NCBI GenBank assembly: GCA_029882015.1
Contig: JAOULM010000004.1
Coordinates: 1-27,576 of the forward strand
DNA from: Candidatus Nomurabacteria bacterium
GTDB taxonomy: Bacteria; Patescibacteriota; Minisyncoccia; Phycocordibacterales; UBA1006
DNA: 27,576 nucleotides
Direction: 5' to 3'
Every line of letters starts with the position of its first letter. Within the stretch, counting starts at the first letter, position 1. The notes beneath the pieces are model-generated. The model saw only the letters and a list, made by a program, of their open reading frames with translations, searched no databases and was not told the DNA's origin. The position numbers and the translations under genes are program-made. Shown piece after piece: positions 1 to 7,906 of this stretch.

Positions 1-82
1 CAGTGGGTACAAAACCAAGCCCCTCGAGAGTGTCGAGTGTCTGCGCGGCGATGTCGGGTGTTCCAAAAAAAGAGAATTTCAT
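1..82 (-). CDS. fmt: Methionyl-tRNA formyltransferase, N-terminal fragment
   Basis: Only the first 27 codons lie in the window; the gene runs off the left edge. The translated start MKFSFFGTPDIAAQTLD fits the family's N-terminal Rossmann strand and the conserved FFGTP(D/E)F-like segment. The enzyme formylates the initiator Met-tRNA in the cytoplasm. It starts 2 bases after the stop of def, which removes the formyl group, so the two form the common def-fmt operon. The call rests on a short N-terminus plus context. Confidence 0.8.
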   Translation of the reverse strand, partial: MKFSFFGTPDIAAQTLDTLEGLGFVPT

Positions 83-84
83 AA

Positions 85-621
85 TTACATACCCTCTTGG
101 GATTTTTTCTGATATTCTACAGCTTCTTCGTCGGAAAGTTTTTTGATGTTTGTTGCTTTGTCTGTGAACAATATCCCATCCAGGTGGTCAATTTCGTGCT
201 GTAACACACGAGCGACAAAACCACTGGCTTCTACTGTAAAAGTCTCTCCAGTCTCATCGTATGCGGTCACAGTCACATCTGTTGGGCGTTCGACGTTTCC
301 ATACACCCAACGAATTGAAAGACAACCCTCTTCGCCTTTTTCTGTTTTTTTACTGACATGGGTAATGACAGGGTTTATGAAAACAGTTGGCAAGTCATCG
401 GTATCTTTTTGGTTGTATGCTCTGGTAGAGACTACAAAGATGCGGACAGATTGGTCAATTTGTGGAGCTGATATTGCGACACCGTCTGATTCGTGCACCA
501 AGGTATCAAACAAATCCTGGATGACTGTCTGTGCTGTGTCGCTGGTTATTTCGTCCACCGGAATTTCATGCGCAACCGTGCGCAATGTGGGGTGAGGTTC
601 TTGGATAATGGGTTGTTTCAT
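85..621 (-). CDS. def: Peptide deformylase
   Basis: A metal-dependent hydrolase that removes the formyl group from the N-terminal methionine of nascent proteins. All three family motifs are visible in a 178-aa product: GVAISAPQ at about 47-54 (canonical GxGxAAxQ, third Gly replaced by Ala), EGCLS at 98-102 with metal-binding Cys100, and HEIDH at 142-146 with metal-binding His142 and His146 and catalytic Glu143. I chose the ATG at 621 (MKQPIIQEP). An in-frame upstream ATG at 636 would overlap the -10 box and add five atypical residues. The 3' end is followed within 2 bases by fmt. A TATAGT box 6 bases before the ATG suggests a leaderless transcript. Confidence 0.96.
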   Translation of the reverse strand: MKQPIIQEPHPTLRTVAHEIPVDEITSDTAQTVIQDLFDTLVHESDGVAISAPQIDQSVRIFVVSTRAYNQKDTDDLPTVFINPVITHVSKKTEKGEEGCLSIRWVYGNVERPTDVTVTAYDETGETFTVEASGFVARVLQHEIDHLDGILFTDKATNIKKLSDEEAVEYQKKSQEGM

Positions 622-627
622 AAAGAC

Positions 628-655
628 ACTATACAACTTTTTTTATGATTGACAA
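628..655 (-). promoter_or_regulatory. Promoter of def-fmt, leaderless
   Basis: Reading the minus strand: TTGTCA (650-655), 16-bp spacer, TATAGT (628-633), then only 6 bases to the def ATG. Transcription would start at or next to the start codon. The -35 box overlaps that of the divergent promoter for the gene at 704. Confidence 0.65.
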
Positions 656-677
656 CCTTTTGCCATGGTGGTATCTT
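649..677 (+). promoter_or_regulatory. Promoter of the 161-aa unknown gene
   Basis: TTGACA at 649-654, 17-bp spacer, TATCTT at 672-677 with an extended -10 TGG just before it. The predicted start near 684 leaves about 20 bases before the ATG. It shares its -35 bases with the divergent def promoter. Confidence 0.6.
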
Positions 678-703
678 TTATGTGAACAAAAAAACTAAAA
701 ATT

Positions 704-1189
704 ATGGCAATAATAATTCCAGAACTTTTAACAGATTTCACACCAGACAAAGAAGCAAAAAATCGTCTGATCGAATGGAAAAAAATACTTCAACAAATTT
801 GTAAAGAGTATGGTTGGGCACTAAGAGTGCACGCAGTCCTTAAAGAAGAGGGGGATTACACGGTCAATGAGAGCGACGACGACGAAAAGAATTCTTTTTT
901 TGTTGTAGATTGGGATTTTGGTGTTTTAAACCCATCTTGTTATGAAATAATAACACCAGGGGTTCTTTTCTTGTCAGCAGATATGGCTAGGCATGTTTTT
1001 GGTGATCTCAATGGTAATCATCAAGAATATGTAGATTTTTACAAAGAAGACTCTCCAGCTGTTTCTGCTCCAGGAATTAAGATATCGGATGATCATGAAA
1101 TGACATGGAATGAAGCTCTTGAGTTTTTAATAGCACAAGGGAAATGGTTGCAAAGCCTTGTTCCTGAGTTACCAGAGGAAAAAGTGTAA
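704..1189 (+). CDS. Unknown 161-aa acidic protein
   Basis: I do not recognise this family. The product is soluble-looking, with no signal peptide or membrane segment, and rich in Asp/Glu, including a run ESDDDEK near residues 56-62. Aromatic patches (FFVVDWDFGVL, then a region around YEIITPGVLF) suggest a compact alpha/beta fold. It has its own promoter, divergent from def, and ends in a terminator shared with the convergent hisS. The ATG at 704 is about 20 bases downstream of the predicted transcription start, with no Shine-Dalgarno sequence. That it is a real gene is supported by the promoter, the terminator and normal codon use. Confidence 0.75.
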   Translation: MAIIIPELLTDFTPDKEAKNRLIEWKKILQQICKEYGWALRVHAVLKEEGDYTVNESDDDEKNSFFVVDWDFGVLNPSCYEIITPGVLFLSADMARHVFGDLNGNHQEYVDFYKEDSPAVSAPGIKISDDHEMTWNEALEFLIAQGKWLQSLVPELPEEKV

Positions 1190-1208
1190 TTATTGTTTTA
1201 TACAATAC

Positions 1209-1239
1209 AAAAAACCGTTTGCGTAGCAAACGGTTTTTC
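1209..1239. terminator. Bidirectional intrinsic terminator
   Basis: A 12-bp perfect stem (AAAACCGTTTGC / GCAAACGGTTTT) with a GTA triloop. It has A-runs on one side and T-runs on the other, so it can serve the plus-strand 161-aa gene and the convergent hisS. Confidence 0.9.
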
Positions 1240-2535
1240 TTATTTCAATTTTTTAATATATTTTGCAAGGTCTTCGATTTTTACGGTTTTCTGTTTGCGT
1301 TCACCCAGTGTTCGAATTATTGCTGTTCCATCCATGGCTTCTTTTTGTCCAAATATCAATGCATATGGCGCATCTGATTTTTCTGCTATACCCAGTTGCG
1401 CAGACAGACCGTCCTTGGACAATGAATGTTGAATCGGAATGTTGGCCCCACGCAATTCCTCGATAACATTCATTGATTTCATTCTTGCCTCGTCTCCTAG
1501 TTGTATGAAAAATACTTTTGGTGATTTGCGGACTTTTGGTGATAGATCAGCGGTTGATATTTCCATTATTCGGTCAACACCCAAACCAAATCCAACGGCA
1601 GGGACTTCTTTGTTGTGTCCCATGCTTTTTGCCAATCCATCATAACGTCCACCACCACCTAGAGCCAATGGTTTTTCATCAGGGTTGTCTGTCTCATTAA
1701 AAAATTCAAATACAGTGTGGGTGTAATAATCCAACCCGCGCACCAATGTGTGATCAATAACATATGGAATCTCAAGTTCGTCCAGGTTTTCCAAAACCGC
1801 ACGGAAATGTTTCTTGCTGACTGTGTTTAAAAATTCGATTGATTGTGGGGCGGTTTTGTTTATCTCTACTGTTTCTGGTTCTTTTGAATCAAGAACACGC
1901 AGTGGGTTGGTTGATAAACGTGCGCGGTCTTTGGCTGATATAGATGAAATGTTTTTACGATAAAAAGCTGTCAGCGCCTTGGAGTATTCCTTTCTGGAAT
2001 CTTTATCGCCGATAGAGTTGATACGGATAGTTGTTTTATCTAACCCCGCTACCTCGCCAAGGATTTTGTAGGCAATATGAATTACCATGGTGTCCATGAT
2101 TGGCTTACCGCTACCCAATATGTCTAAGTCAAATTGATAGAATTGTCGGTAGCGACCACGTTGTGGTTTGTCATGTCGAAATCGTGGGCCTTGTCCGTAC
2201 CACATAATAGGTTGCGGTTGTGACTGCATTCCGTGTTCTATATAAGAACGCATAGTGGCTGCAGTTTGTTCTGGTTTTAATACCAATTTATTAGCGCCCC
2301 GCGTCTTTATTTCATACATTTCTTTATCGATAATGTCAGTCCCTGCTCCAACGCCTTTTGCAAAGACATTTTCATATTCCATTGCTGGGGTTTCTAGTCC
2401 GCTGAATCCATAGTATTCACATATCTCTTGAGCTTTTTCGAAAAATCCTTGTTTGCGGTAAAAATCATCTCCAGAAATATCTCGGGTTCCTTTGGGGGAT
2501 TGCAATAAGTCTTTGTTGTTTTTTGGAATTGCCAT
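1240..2535 (-). CDS. hisS: Histidyl-tRNA synthetase
   Basis: Class II aminoacyl-tRNA synthetase that charges tRNA-His; 431 aa, the normal length for bacterial HisRS. Motif 2 is visible around residues 108-125 (MWYGQGPRFRHDKPQRGRYR, with the Arg of FRHD), the histidine-specific signature as LVRGLDYYTHTVFE near residue 265, and motif 3 as GGGGRYD followed by VGFGLGVDRI. The C-terminal roughly 90 residues form the anticodon-binding domain. It lies 39 bases downstream of lepB on the same strand and is probably co-transcribed from the lepB promoter, since I see no good promoter in the gap. It ends at the shared terminator at 1209-1239. Confidence 0.97.
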   Translation of the reverse strand: MAIPKNNKDLLQSPKGTRDISGDDFYRKQGFFEKAQEICEYYGFSGLETPAMEYENVFAKGVGAGTDIIDKEMYEIKTRGANKLVLKPEQTAATMRSYIEHGMQSQPQPIMWYGQGPRFRHDKPQRGRYRQFYQFDLDILGSGKPIMDTMVIHIAYKILGEVAGLDKTTIRINSIGDKDSRKEYSKALTAFYRKNISSISAKDRARLSTNPLRVLDSKEPETVEINKTAPQSIEFLNTVSKKHFRAVLENLDELEIPYVIDHTLVRGLDYYTHTVFEFFNETDNPDEKPLALGGGGRYDGLAKSMGHNKEVPAVGFGLGVDRIMEISTADLSPKVRKSPKVFFIQLGDEARMKSMNVIEELRGANIPIQHSLSKDGLSAQLGIAEKSDAPYALIFGQKEAMDGTAIIRTLGERKQKTVKIEDLAKYIKKLK

Positions 2536-2574
2536 ATAGATTAATTAGATGATAGTTGGATGAAATAATAATAG

Positions 2575-3186
2575 TTATTCGGTGGAATATTTTCTTAGGT
2601 GACCAGGCAAGAAAGAGAAATTTTGAAATGGATACATTCGTAACATGGCTCGTCCGACGATTGCTCTTTGATGTAGTGAGCCCCACGAACGTGAATCAGA
2701 GCTATGCGGGCGGTTGTCTCCCATTACAAAATATTCATCATCACCCAGTATTGTTGTTATTGCCCCGCTTGTTATAACACTGTTGTCGAGATAAGGTTCA
2801 TCCAATACGAATCCTTGGGGGTGGTCATTATTTGTAATTGTTACTACGTTGTTCTTTAAAGTTACTGTTTCGCTGGGAAGTCCGATGACTCTTTTGATCA
2901 ACAGTCGTCCGTGACCAAGTTTTCGTTCGGTTCCTGGAAATTCGAATACTATGACATCTCCGCGATCGGGGTCATTGAATACGTAGCTGATTTCATCCAC
3001 AATTAAATAATCTTTGTCTTGGAAAGTTGGAACCATTGATGTCCCCTCGACACTGACTGGTTCGGCGATGAACATACGAATGGGTATAACAATGATCAGT
3101 GCGATAATTGCGAATCGAACCAATTCCCACATTGCGGATCCAAATGAAGAAGTCTTTTCTGAAGAAGGATTGGTTTTTGCTGTCAT
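2575..3186 (-). CDS. lepB: Signal peptidase I
   Basis: Membrane-bound serine protease that removes signal peptides from exported proteins. The 203-aa protein has one N-terminal membrane segment at about 24-41. Next come the catalytic Ser in EGTSMVPT (Ser50), the catalytic Lys in IKRVIGLP (Lys98) and the box MGDNRPHSSDSR at 155-166. These match the Ser-Lys dyad of S26A peptidases. The start at 3186 sits 7 bases after a TATAAT box, implying a leaderless mRNA. It would process the secreted proteins encoded further right in the window. Confidence 0.96.
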   Translation of the reverse strand: MTAKTNPSSEKTSSFGSAMWELVRFAIIALIIVIPIRMFIAEPVSVEGTSMVPTFQDKDYLIVDEISYVFNDPDRGDVIVFEFPGTERKLGHGRLLIKRVIGLPSETVTLKNNVVTITNNDHPQGFVLDEPYLDNSVITSGAITTILGDDEYFVMGDNRPHSSDSRSWGSLHQRAIVGRAMLRMYPFQNFSFLPGHLRKYSTE

Positions 3187-3193
3187 GAGTATG

Positions 3194-3222
3194 ATTATAC
3201 GAGATTAATGGATAAAAAACAA
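3194..3222 (-). promoter_or_regulatory. Promoter of lepB-hisS, leaderless
   Basis: Minus strand: TTGTTT (3217-3222), 17-bp spacer, TATAAT (3194-3199), then 7 bases to the lepB ATG. The predicted transcription start coincides with the start codon. Confidence 0.65.
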
Positions 3223-3241
3223 ACAAAATATTTTTTCGGGT

Positions 3242-3247
3242 TATAAT
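3242..3247 (+). promoter_or_regulatory. TATAAT box of the DUF192 gene, leaderless
   Basis: A consensus TATAAT ends 7 bases before the ATG at 3255, so the transcript should start at the start codon. I see no convincing -35 hexamer. The lepB promoter faces the other way in the same 68-base gap. Confidence 0.55.
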
Positions 3248-3254
3248 AGTTTTT

Positions 3255-3713
3255 ATGAAAAGAAAAAAAATATTACCCACGATAGTGTTTACATTTTTTA
3301 TTATAATCGGGGTTGCTGTAGTTGGAGCTGTTTCAGCAAAAATACCAGACAGTTATGATGATGGGATGGTTACTATCCAGAACAATACTTTTTCTGTTGC
3401 CATTGCAGATACAAATCAAAAAAGATCATCTGGATTATCTCATCGTTCTGCCATATCTGATAAGCAGGGAATGTTTTTTGTTTTTGACTCTCAGGGTGAC
3501 TATGCGTTTTGGATGCAAGACATGGAATTTGCCATAGATATTATTTGGATTGATGATGAATATCGCATAACACATATCGAACACCAGGTTTCTCCGGAAT
3601 CTTTTCCAGAATCTTTCCGGTCTCCGGCTCCGTCGCAGTATGTTCTCGAGGTGCGTAGTGGAATCGCTGGTGGATTGGGTTGGAAAGTTGGCGATTTAGT
3701 TAATGTTCGGTAG
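3255..3713 (+). CDS. DUF192 family exported protein
   Basis: The 152-aa protein has an N-terminal membrane/signal segment (about 7-28) and a DUF192 domain. The domain shows the pattern KRSSGLSHRS...GMFFVF, then YAFWMQDMEFAIDIIWID, and near the end QYVLEVRSGIAGGLGWKVGD. These match the family's RxxGLMxR, GMLFxF, FWMKNTxxPLDIxFID and YVLEL blocks. The function of DUF192 is not established. The signal segment places it at or outside the membrane. It is divergent from lepB and followed by a terminator. Confidence 0.9.
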   Translation: MKRKKILPTIVFTFFIIIGVAVVGAVSAKIPDSYDDGMVTIQNNTFSVAIADTNQKRSSGLSHRSAISDKQGMFFVFDSQGDYAFWMQDMEFAIDIIWIDDEYRITHIEHQVSPESFPESFRSPAPSQYVLEVRSGIAGGLGWKVGDLVNVR

Positions 3714-3773
3714 TTTCTGTGGAAAACCCCTCTTGCGTGGTTATAAAAAATTTCTCTCCGAGTGTTTTCGGGG

Positions 3774-3807
3774 AAAAAATAGGGTCATATTTGACCCTAT
3801 TTTTTTT
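3774..3807 (+). terminator. Intrinsic terminator after the DUF192 gene
   Basis: Stem of about 13 bp (AAAAATAGGGTCA pairing with TGACCCTATTTTT) with a 4-base loop and a T-run. Confidence 0.85.
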
Positions 3808-3960
3808 ATGTACCACGGTTCGGTGTTTTTATGGTTTTCAACAGCACTTGAGGTCATCGGGTAGTACAATGGATAGACGAAGAGGTAACAGACCTTCTTT
3901 CCAGAGATAGCCAAATTTCACAAGTCGTTATTATTAGAAAACATAACTAATGTATTTTTT

Positions 3961-6747
3961 ATGTCACCACAAATGATCAAAAAGCGTAGCGGGGATGTCG
4001 TTGAATTCACTCCCGAAAAAATAACCGTCGCAATAGAACGTGCTTATATAGCAAACGGACATCAAATTGGCTCTGATGATCTTGTGGTTTTGACTAGTCA
4101 AATTGTTGAAGCTTTGGATGCTATTTTCTTGGAGAGATTACCCGGAGTCGAAGACGTCCAAGACACCGCAGAGCGAAAAATTGCAGAACGTGGTGACTTT
4201 AATGTGGCGCGATCATATATATTGTATCGCGAGGAGCGCAAAAAATTACGAGAAGCTGAATTGGCGGAGCGTGTTGGACGCGCAGACCGCAGTGAAATCA
4301 ATATCACAGACCGTGATGGGAATTTGGTTCCATTCAAAACCAAAGAGATCGAAAAAATGTTAAATAATTTGGTGGCAGGATACGAAGACCAGGGAGCCGA
4401 CCAAATAAATGTGGATGAATTGTTGGATTCCGTAAAACTGAACATGTATGATGGAATTACCATCAGTGAAATTAACCGCGCTCTGATTATGGTACTAAAA
4501 CAACATGTCGAGGAGCACCCCGTGTATGCGAAACTTGCCGCACGGATGTTATTCAATGATTTGTACAAGGATGTCATTGGCACTAATGAATTCGAAGATG
4601 GATTTGCCAAGAAACATTCAGATGGTCTAGAAATCAGCATCAAACATTTGATTGATGACAAACGTCTGGACACTCGTCTGGGTGAAAAATTTGATTTTGC
4701 AAAATTGTCAGCAGCATTGAAACCAGAACGTGACCATTTGTTTAATTACATGGGGGCACAGGTTTTGCAAGACCGTTATTTCTCGAAAGATTCAGAGCAA
4801 AAGATTTGGGAACTACCACAATATTTTTGGATGCGCGTAGCCATGGGGCTAGCGCTCGAGGAAAAAGACCCCACAGCTGTCGCGATTGAATTTTATGACG
4901 TGCTGTCACGATTAGACTATGTGTCGTCAACTCCGACCCTTCTTCATTCTGGAACCGTACATGCACAAATGAGTTCGTGTTATTTGAACTACGTGGATGA
5001 TGATTTGCACCATATTTTCAAGGTTATCGGGGATAATGCTCAGCTGTCGAAATATTCAGGAGGGATTGGAACAGCTTGGACCAAAATTCGCGCAACCAAT
5101 GCTATGGTGAAAACTATCAACATTCGTTCACAGGGATTGATCCCATTTTTGAAAATTGTTGACTCGACTACGGCGTCTATTAACCGTTCAGGTAAACGAC
5201 GTGGTGCTACTGCGGTATATTTGGAAAACTGGCACTTGGATTTCCCAGAATTCTTGGATTTGCGTAAAAACACAGGGGATGACCGACGTCGTACGCATGA
5301 TATAAACACAGCTGCATGGATTTCTGACCTGTTTATGAAACGTGTCCAACAAGATGAAAACTGGACATTGTTTAGCCCCGAAGAAGTCCCAGAACTGAGC
5401 AATACCTATGGAAAAAAATTCGAAAAAGCCTACGAAGCCTACGAAGCAAAAGTAGCAGCTGGAGAAATTCACTTGTTCCAAACCATGAAAGCACGCGACC
5501 TGTGGCGAAAACAATTAACGATGTTGTTCGAAACAGGACACCCGTGGGTAACATTCAAAGACCCATCAAACATCCGTAGCCCACAAGACCACGTGGGGAT
5601 GGTGAACTGTTCAAACCTGTGTACAGAAATTACCTTGAATACTAGCGCTGATGAAACAGCTGTGTGTAATCTAGGATCTGTCAGTTTGATGCGACACGTA
5701 ACCGCAGATGGAAAAATTGATAATGAAAAAATTGCAAAAACAGTAAAGATAGCAATGCGTATTTTAGACAATGTTATTGATTTGAATTTTTACCCAACCA
5801 TAGAAGCAAAAAATTCTAACTTCCGTCACCGACCGGTGGGGCTGGGGGTTATGGGATTCCAAGACATGCTATATAAAATGAATTTACCATTTGATAGTGA
5901 CGAGGCAATTCAGCTGTCTGATGAAATGATGGAAACTGTTTCATATCACGCAATTCTAGGTTCATCAGAATTAGCAAAAGAAAAGGGGGCGTATGAAAGC
6001 TACAAAGGTTCAAAATGGGACCGTGGATTATTCCCAATCGACACCATGAAAATCCTAGAAGACGAACGCGGATTGGAGACAGGTGTTCCGTTGGATTCAA
6101 AAATGGATTGGAAAATTGTTCGTGATCATGTCAAAGCGCACGGTATGCGAAACAGTAACACATTAGCTATCGCCCCAACCGCAACGATTGCCAATATTTC
6201 TGGACAATTGCCGTCTATTGAACCTATCTACAAAAACTTGTACGTGAAATCAAACTTTAGTGGGGAATTCACCGTGTTAAATAATTATCTGGTAGATGAT
6301 TTGCAGAAACTAGGATTGTGGGACAAAGAAATGATGGAACGTCTGAAATATTACGATGGTTCTGTTCAGAACATGAACAATGTTCCAGTATGGGTCAAAG
6401 ACAAATACAAAGAATCTTTCGAAATTGATGCGATGTGGATTATCAAACATGCAGCGCGTCGTCAAAAATGGATGGATCAGTCACAATCAGTGAACATCTT
6501 TACCAAAACTCAATCAGGACGATATCTGTCAGATATTTATATGGCAGCATGGGAAATGGGGCTAAAAACTACATATTATCTGCGAACACTAGGGGCTACG
6601 TCAATTGAAAAATCAACCATTGATATCAATAAAAAATACGACGACCAACCAACTCCATCTGATATTGTTGTTGAAACAGAAAAAATCACCGTTTCCAAGA
6701 CCAAGCTTCATGTGTATAATGATGAAACATGTGAGTCATGTCAGTAA
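3961..6747 (+). CDS. nrdA: Ribonucleoside-diphosphate reductase, large (alpha) subunit, class I
   Basis: Reduces ribonucleotides to deoxyribonucleotides, partnered by NrdB encoded 65 bases downstream. The 928-aa protein is longer than E. coli NrdA (761) because it carries two N-terminal ATP-cone-like regions in tandem: one at about 5-95 (KKRSGDVVEFTPEKI) and one at about 110-198 (ITDRDGNLVPFKTKEIEKM), the latter aligning with the single E. coli cone. Catalytic residues seen are Cys340 (SSCYLNY), finger-loop Asn552/Cys554/Glu556 (NLCTE), Cys569 (AVCNLG), the Tyr872-Tyr873 radical-relay pair and the C-terminal CESC thiols (924-927). No Shine-Dalgarno is seen. The upstream gap holds a weak inverted repeat (ATTAG-N9-CTAAT at about 3933-3951), but I found no NrdR-box pair. 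Confidence 0.97.
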   Translation: MSPQMIKKRSGDVVEFTPEKITVAIERAYIANGHQIGSDDLVVLTSQIVEALDAIFLERLPGVEDVQDTAERKIAERGDFNVARSYILYREERKKLREAELAERVGRADRSEINITDRDGNLVPFKTKEIEKMLNNLVAGYEDQGADQINVDELLDSVKLNMYDGITISEINRALIMVLKQHVEEHPVYAKLAARMLFNDLYKDVIGTNEFEDGFAKKHSDGLEISIKHLIDDKRLDTRLGEKFDFAKLSAALKPERDHLFNYMGAQVLQDRYFSKDSEQKIWELPQYFWMRVAMGLALEEKDPTAVAIEFYDVLSRLDYVSSTPTLLHSGTVHAQMSSCYLNYVDDDLHHIFKVIGDNAQLSKYSGGIGTAWTKIRATNAMVKTINIRSQGLIPFLKIVDSTTASINRSGKRRGATAVYLENWHLDFPEFLDLRKNTGDDRRRTHDINTAAWISDLFMKRVQQDENWTLFSPEEVPELSNTYGKKFEKAYEAYEAKVAAGEIHLFQTMKARDLWRKQLTMLFETGHPWVTFKDPSNIRSPQDHVGMVNCSNLCTEITLNTSADETAVCNLGSVSLMRHVTADGKIDNEKIAKTVKIAMRILDNVIDLNFYPTIEAKNSNFRHRPVGLGVMGFQDMLYKMNLPFDSDEAIQLSDEMMETVSYHAILGSSELAKEKGAYESYKGSKWDRGLFPIDTMKILEDERGLETGVPLDSKMDWKIVRDHVKAHGMRNSNTLAIAPTATIANISGQLPSIEPIYKNLYVKSNFSGEFTVLNNYLVDDLQKLGLWDKEMMERLKYYDGSVQNMNNVPVWVKDKYKESFEIDAMWIIKHAARRQKWMDQSQSVNIFTKTQSGRYLSDIYMAAWEMGLKTTYYLRTLGATSIEKSTIDINKKYDDQPTPSDIVVETEKITVSKTKLHVYNDETCESCQ

Positions 6748-6755
6748 CGCAACTG

Positions 6756-6784
6756 CGTCTTCCTGAATTTATTTCAGGATCTCG
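6756..6784 (+). repeat. Small palindromic element, copy A
   Basis: Pattern CGTC-TT, stem TCCTGAA / TTCAGGA with loop TTTAT, then ATCTCG. It lies between nrdA and nrdB inside the operon. Related copies are at 10586, 10638 and 14269. There is no U-run, so a terminator is unlikely. Confidence 0.7.
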
Positions 6785-6812
6785 TTGATTATAAACTTAA
6801 CTCTGTATATTT

Positions 6813-7817
6813 ATGTCTGAAAAATCAATTCTTCGTAACAGCGCAACCGACCCCAACAAAATACTTCCCATGAAGTATAAATGGGCGCGTCAACACTACA
6901 AAGACGGTGTGTCGAACAACTGGACCCCCGAAGAGGTCAACATGCAACAGGACGTCGAGCAGTGGAAAGCCAAAGATTTTCTAACCGAAGACGAGCGCCG
7001 TGTGGTTATGTGGAACATGGGATTTTTCAGCACAGCTGAATCATTGACTGCGAACAACATTGTTTTGGTGATTTATAAACATGTTACTAATCCAGAATGT
7101 CGTCAATATTTGTTACGTCAAGCCTACGAAGAAGCCGTGCATACTGATACATTCATTTATTGTTGCGATACATTAGGTCTAGACCCCGAAGAGATCTATA
7201 CGATGTACGAAACAATTCCATCTATTCACGAGAAAGATGAATTTGTTATAAACATGACAAAATCAATCATGGATCCTAATTTTGAAATCAAGACTGACGC
7301 AGATGTCCAGGAATTCGTGCATGACTTGGTGGGATATTACATCATCATGGAAGGAATCTTTTTCTATGCTGGATTCGTTATGATGTTGTCATTCTTGCGC
7401 CAACAAAAAATGGTTGGTGTTGGGGAACAGTTCCAGTTTATTTTACGCGACGAATCAGTTCACCTGGCGTTTGGTGCTGATTTGATTAACGAAATTGTAA
7501 AAGAAAATCCAACTATTTGGACGGATGAATTCAAAAATGACATCACTGATAAAATTAAAAAAGCTGTCGAATTGGAAATCGCGTACGCTCGTGATGCTCT
7601 GCCACGGGGAATCCTGGGACTGAACGTCGAAGCCATCGAACAATATGTTCGCTATATTGCTGACCGACGTCTGGAACGTATTGGATTAGTCAAAGTTTAC
7701 GGTGATGAAAATCCATTCCCATGGATGTCAGAAATCATCGATTTGAAAAAAGAAAAGAACTTTTTCGAAACACGCGTAACAGAATACCAAACCGGAGCCA
7801 ATCTGGATTGGGAATAA
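6813..7817 (+). CDS. nrdB: Ribonucleotide reductase small (beta) subunit, class Ic-like (Phe at the radical-Tyr site)
   Basis: Holds the metal cofactor that starts the radical reaction in NrdA. Ligands in the 334-aa protein are Glu76, Glu107, His110, Glu180, Glu214 and His217. The residue that is Tyr122 in E. coli is Phe114 here (EAVHTDTF), and the Asp84 position is Glu76 (STAESL). From memory of the family, all of these align with Chlamydia trachomatis R2c (Glu89, Glu120, His123, Phe127, Glu193, Glu227, His230) at a constant offset of 13. That enzyme uses a Mn(IV)/Fe(III) cofactor instead of a tyrosyl radical. C-terminal Tyr325 (TEYQTG) fits the radical-transfer Tyr338. The Chlamydia relay Tyr222 is Phe209 here. 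The C-terminus (FFETRV.EYQTG) also resembles the chlamydial protein. Confidence 0.96.
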   Translation: MSEKSILRNSATDPNKILPMKYKWARQHYKDGVSNNWTPEEVNMQQDVEQWKAKDFLTEDERRVVMWNMGFFSTAESLTANNIVLVIYKHVTNPECRQYLLRQAYEEAVHTDTFIYCCDTLGLDPEEIYTMYETIPSIHEKDEFVINMTKSIMDPNFEIKTDADVQEFVHDLVGYYIIMEGIFFYAGFVMMLSFLRQQKMVGVGEQFQFILRDESVHLAFGADLINEIVKENPTIWTDEFKNDITDKIKKAVELEIAYARDALPRGILGLNVEAIEQYVRYIADRRLERIGLVKVYGDENPFPWMSEIIDLKKEKNFFETRVTEYQTGANLDWE

Positions 7818-7829
7818 ATCTAAAAAATA

Positions 7830-7868
7830 CAAAAAAATGAGTGAGGTTCAACCTCGCTCATTTTTTTG
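7830..7868 (+). terminator. Intrinsic terminator after nrdAB
   Basis: 10-bp stem (ATGAGTGAGG / CCTCGCTCAT, one G-T pair), loop TTCAA, followed by seven T. Confidence 0.9.
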
Positions 7869-7875
7869 TGTGGGT

Positions 7876-7906
7876 AAATAAAAATCCCCCAGCATTAGCT
7901 GGGGGG
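7876..7906 (-). terminator. Minus-strand intrinsic terminator of the 49-aa gene
   Basis: On the minus strand, CCCCCAGC-TAAT-GCTGGGGG is followed by ATTTTTATTT. The hairpin loop contains the TAA stop codon of the small gene it terminates. Confidence 0.8.

Noticed and set aside
3850..3905. tRNA-like string (TCGGGTAGTACAATGGATAG) followed by an anticodon-arm-like hairpin upstream of nrdA
   Set aside because: No T-arm GTTCGAATC-type motif, no matching acceptor stem and no CCA region; the resemblance is limited to the D-arm.
3907..3960. NrdR boxes upstream of nrdA
   Set aside because: Only a weak inverted repeat ATTAG-N9-CTAAT is present; the paired NrdR-box consensus is not there.
4098..4673. 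Long minus-strand frame inside nrdA
   Set aside because: Antisense shadow of a confident gene with no promoter, no family and Ser/Arg-rich composition typical of reversed codons.
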